A DNA stretch of 64,000 nt, from NCBI RefSeq assembly GCF_037975245.1, contig NC_092571.1, positions 24,752,564 through 24,816,563 on the forward strand. Reading direction: 5' to 3'. The notes under the pieces were generated by a model, which had not been told where the DNA came from, did no database searches, and was given only the letters and a program-made list of their open reading frames with translations. Positions 61,701 to 64,000 of this stretch are shown piece by piece (the stretch's first letter is position 1; the number at the start of each line of letters is the position of its first letter). Source of the DNA: Apostichopus japonicus. Its lineage: Eukaryota; Echinodermata; Holothuroidea; Aspidochirotida; Stichopodidae. A program made the position numbers and the translations under genes.

Positions 61701-64000
61701 CTTTGAGAGCTGTTCAGTTAATTCTGTTGTCTATAGGAAAAGGGAGATACCCATGCCACTAATATTGCATGATTATCACATAGACTGTAATATTGTTTCC
61801 TTTGGAACGTAATAAGAACTTAATTTGTTGCAAGCACAAAAACGGTAAAGTATTGTAATTTAATTTTGCAACAGTAAGTTAATGCAATTCACAAACATGC
61901 TATAATTTTAAAGCAGCTGTTTTTCATTTCATCTGCAATTTTAATTTTTTTTACCGAACCAACACAGTATAACTGATAATGCAAATTGATCAATCTTCAA
62001 ACGAACACGCCCTGCTCAAGGTCGATTGTATTCATCAAAAATATGAAGATTATTGAGTGAGTAATTGATGAATTGTAATCCTCTTCGAAGCATTTAGCCA
62101 CCCATTCTCTTTTCAAACTAGTATTAGTCACAGCTAGCAAATAAAAATTTCCAAAGATTCAACTTTTCCTCTCCAATGTTTGAAACGATTTAATTGACGA
62201 GTCATGGGAATGATCTACTGTACACAGTGTTGGAGTTTGGTATTGAATAGCATAGAAAACTGTAATAATCAGCAAAACATTTTACCGCATTTTACTTGCA
62301 CTGTATTGGACATGAGTAAAGCAAGTCTCTTAGGAAAATCTATGGGGTAAATTTTTTGTTCTGTACTCGCTTGGCAATCATTTGAACAACTACAACCAAT
62401 TCTTGTAAGTACATGTGATTTCTGTCCTTTTTTCATCTACGACAAATTTAAGCTCTTAGGATCACTTGTTACTAAAACAAAAAGTACTCCTACAATGTTG
62501 CTCTTTTCACACCTGTCTGGTGTATTTGATTTTGCCATCAAACACAAGTAAGTACATAATGAGATTACCTTCCCTATGAATTGTGAGTGGCTTTTTCAAC
62601 AATGTTAAAGTGGCTGTATTCTATCTAGAAATCTCTCAATTCAACACTTTGGCACGTATAGTTTTCAATCAATTCATTACTGACTGACTTAAAGGGACAT
62701 ACAGAGTCATTGATTGTGACTACCAATATTCATTGTAGACTGCCTGCCTTTCTTATGGATGGCACCATGAAAAACTTCTGATACAAACCTTGTCACAACA
62801 TCAATATTGTGTAAGCAGATGCATTTCAAAACTGTTAGATATTGTTTATAACTGGAGGGATTGTCTTTGGGACAGGTTATCATTGACCAGGGGTAATATA
62901 AAGTCTTAAAGCGCTTTGAGACCTATCACTGGTGTAAAGCGCTATATAAAAATCAAATATTATTATATTATAACTCTTTTGTGTATGATACTTTTTGACC
63001 AGCTTTCAAATACTTCTCCATTGTCCCTTTAAGGAAACCTCCTCCCTTCCTGTCAACTACAGTACCCCCCCCCCCTTTTCTTCAACCTACAACATGGTAG
63101 CATTAAGTTTGCAGTTTGTTAAATGTAGCATCTCAATCCTGCAGAAATTTTGCTGCAAAATGGATATAAGTGCTTGTTCCCTTTAAAGTTAGACATCACA
63201 GACTGCAGCGTGGTTAGTGGAAAGGCAAATATATCCACAAAAAGTGATAGAATCTGCAATGTTCAAAGCATTGCTGCTTGAGCCTTTTTGGCCTTGTACA
63301 AATAGCACATTTTTGTGTTGTCCTAGTACCTCTTCAGCAATCTGGGCACATTGTTTGTTCTTCTTACTGTTGACTAAAGTCTTGGCGTCTGTTTGCAGAT
63401 CAAGCTGAATATTTGTGTTGACTTCTGCCGTCAGTCTTTTTTTTTTGCTCGGTTTGCGTGTGTTGTGTTGCGGTACTGCAATGGATGAGGCACTAACTGA
63501 TCATTAACAACGCCCTTATGGTAACCATGGCAATGAAAAGTGCTGTTGGTTGTGAGTTATAGTGTTACATTACTGAATGAAATAAGAGCTAGTCATTCTA
63601 ATTAAGTGATGCTATCAATATTTGAAAGAATTCTTTTTCTTTAACGGGGTACAGTATGTATTATAAGAGAGTGAATGAAGAATTGAACCCTGACTGGCTG
63701 ACACCGATATTTGTAATAGGAAATGGAGTCTGGTTGCAACATTCTTTGGTATGCTCTGGTTCACAAGTATTCTAAATCTCTTAGTGTATGAGATTTTAAC
63801 ATTGCAGTGGGCTAGTGAAGAAATCATCCATCTAAGTTTATATGGGGAAATGAAATTTAAGCAAACTAATCTATATTCTGTGAAGTACTGATCTTGCAAG
63901 GATCTATTCGGTGTGATGTCCTTTTGCCCTTTTCTCATTTGGTCCCTTGTTACAGTTAGTTTGGTCCTTACTTGGCACAATGGACCAAACCAAGCTACGT
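58792..64000 (+). other. probable intron sequence of the 58753 gene; repeats only
   Basis: Beyond the candidate exon at 60961-60985 I see no exon I can defend. Contents include a poly-T run of about 28 nt at 61290-61317, a repeat 3' end at 62905-62970 and a C-run near 63065. The 121-codon minus-strand frame at 63615-63980 has no recognisable motif. Confidence 0.35.
62905..62975 (+). repeat. 3' end of a SINE/LINE-type repeat with ATT tail
   Basis: The segment 'aaagcgctttgagacc', then 'ggtgtaaagcgctatataaa', then 'atattattatattat' is the widely seen 3' terminus of non-autonomous retroposons in marine animals. It is the same type as the reverse-oriented end at 12801-12860. Confidence 0.55.

Noticed and set aside
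63615-63980. 121-codon minus-strand open frame
   Set aside because: It has no recognisable motif or splice context and biased composition; it probably arose by chance.

Overview
This is a stretch of an intron-rich animal nuclear genome, most likely a marine deuterostome and probably an echinoderm. A sea cucumber is my best guess, made on the general look of the sequence and not on a diagnostic marker. The supporting signs are small exons with canonical GT-AG introns, clear orthologues of vertebrate genes, interstitial TTAGGG repeats, a Penelope-like element, LINE tails ending in (ATT)n, G/C homopolymers of 13-15 nt, and several non-autonomous hAT-type elements. Most long open frames in the window are chance or microsatellite frames.

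Layout. 1-1024 (-): 5' part of a secreted or membrane protein with a signal peptide and three Ig-like domains. It is one continuous open frame that runs off the left edge. 4575-8787 (-): seven-exon BCAS2/SPF27 (Prp19 complex, splicing) with an unusual charged C-terminal tail. 10185-12047 (+): single-coding-exon BTB-BACK-Kelch (KLHL) protein, divergent from BCAS2. 14692-16480: recent Penelope-like retroelement with perfect 318-bp inverted arms and a hammerhead-like motif. 16.5-26.5 kb: no gene recognised; it holds a diverged tandem duplication, LINE 3' ends, a nested hAT mosaic and interstitial telomere repeats. 26561-39918 (+): five-exon WFDC1 (WAP protein), whose introns contain two hAT-type MITEs and long microsatellites. 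43456-48607 (-): seven-exon PEX2, the peroxisomal RING ubiquitin ligase subunit, convergent with WFDC1. 48.6-58.7 kb: no confident gene. 58753 onward (+): first coding exon of an unrecognised gene.

The genes are functionally unrelated (splicing, Cul3 adaptor, protease-inhibitor-like secreted protein, peroxisome import, Ig receptor), as is usual for metazoan gene order. I rebuilt BCAS2, WFDC1 and PEX2 by hand from splice sites. In each case exon lengths and phases sum to an intact frame.

The least expected signal is in the transposons. Three hAT-type elements have exact 8-bp target-site duplications. Each carries, just inside the left terminal repeat, a G7/C7 hairpin, and the bases flanking its G7 tract differ between elements but match between the two ends of the same element.
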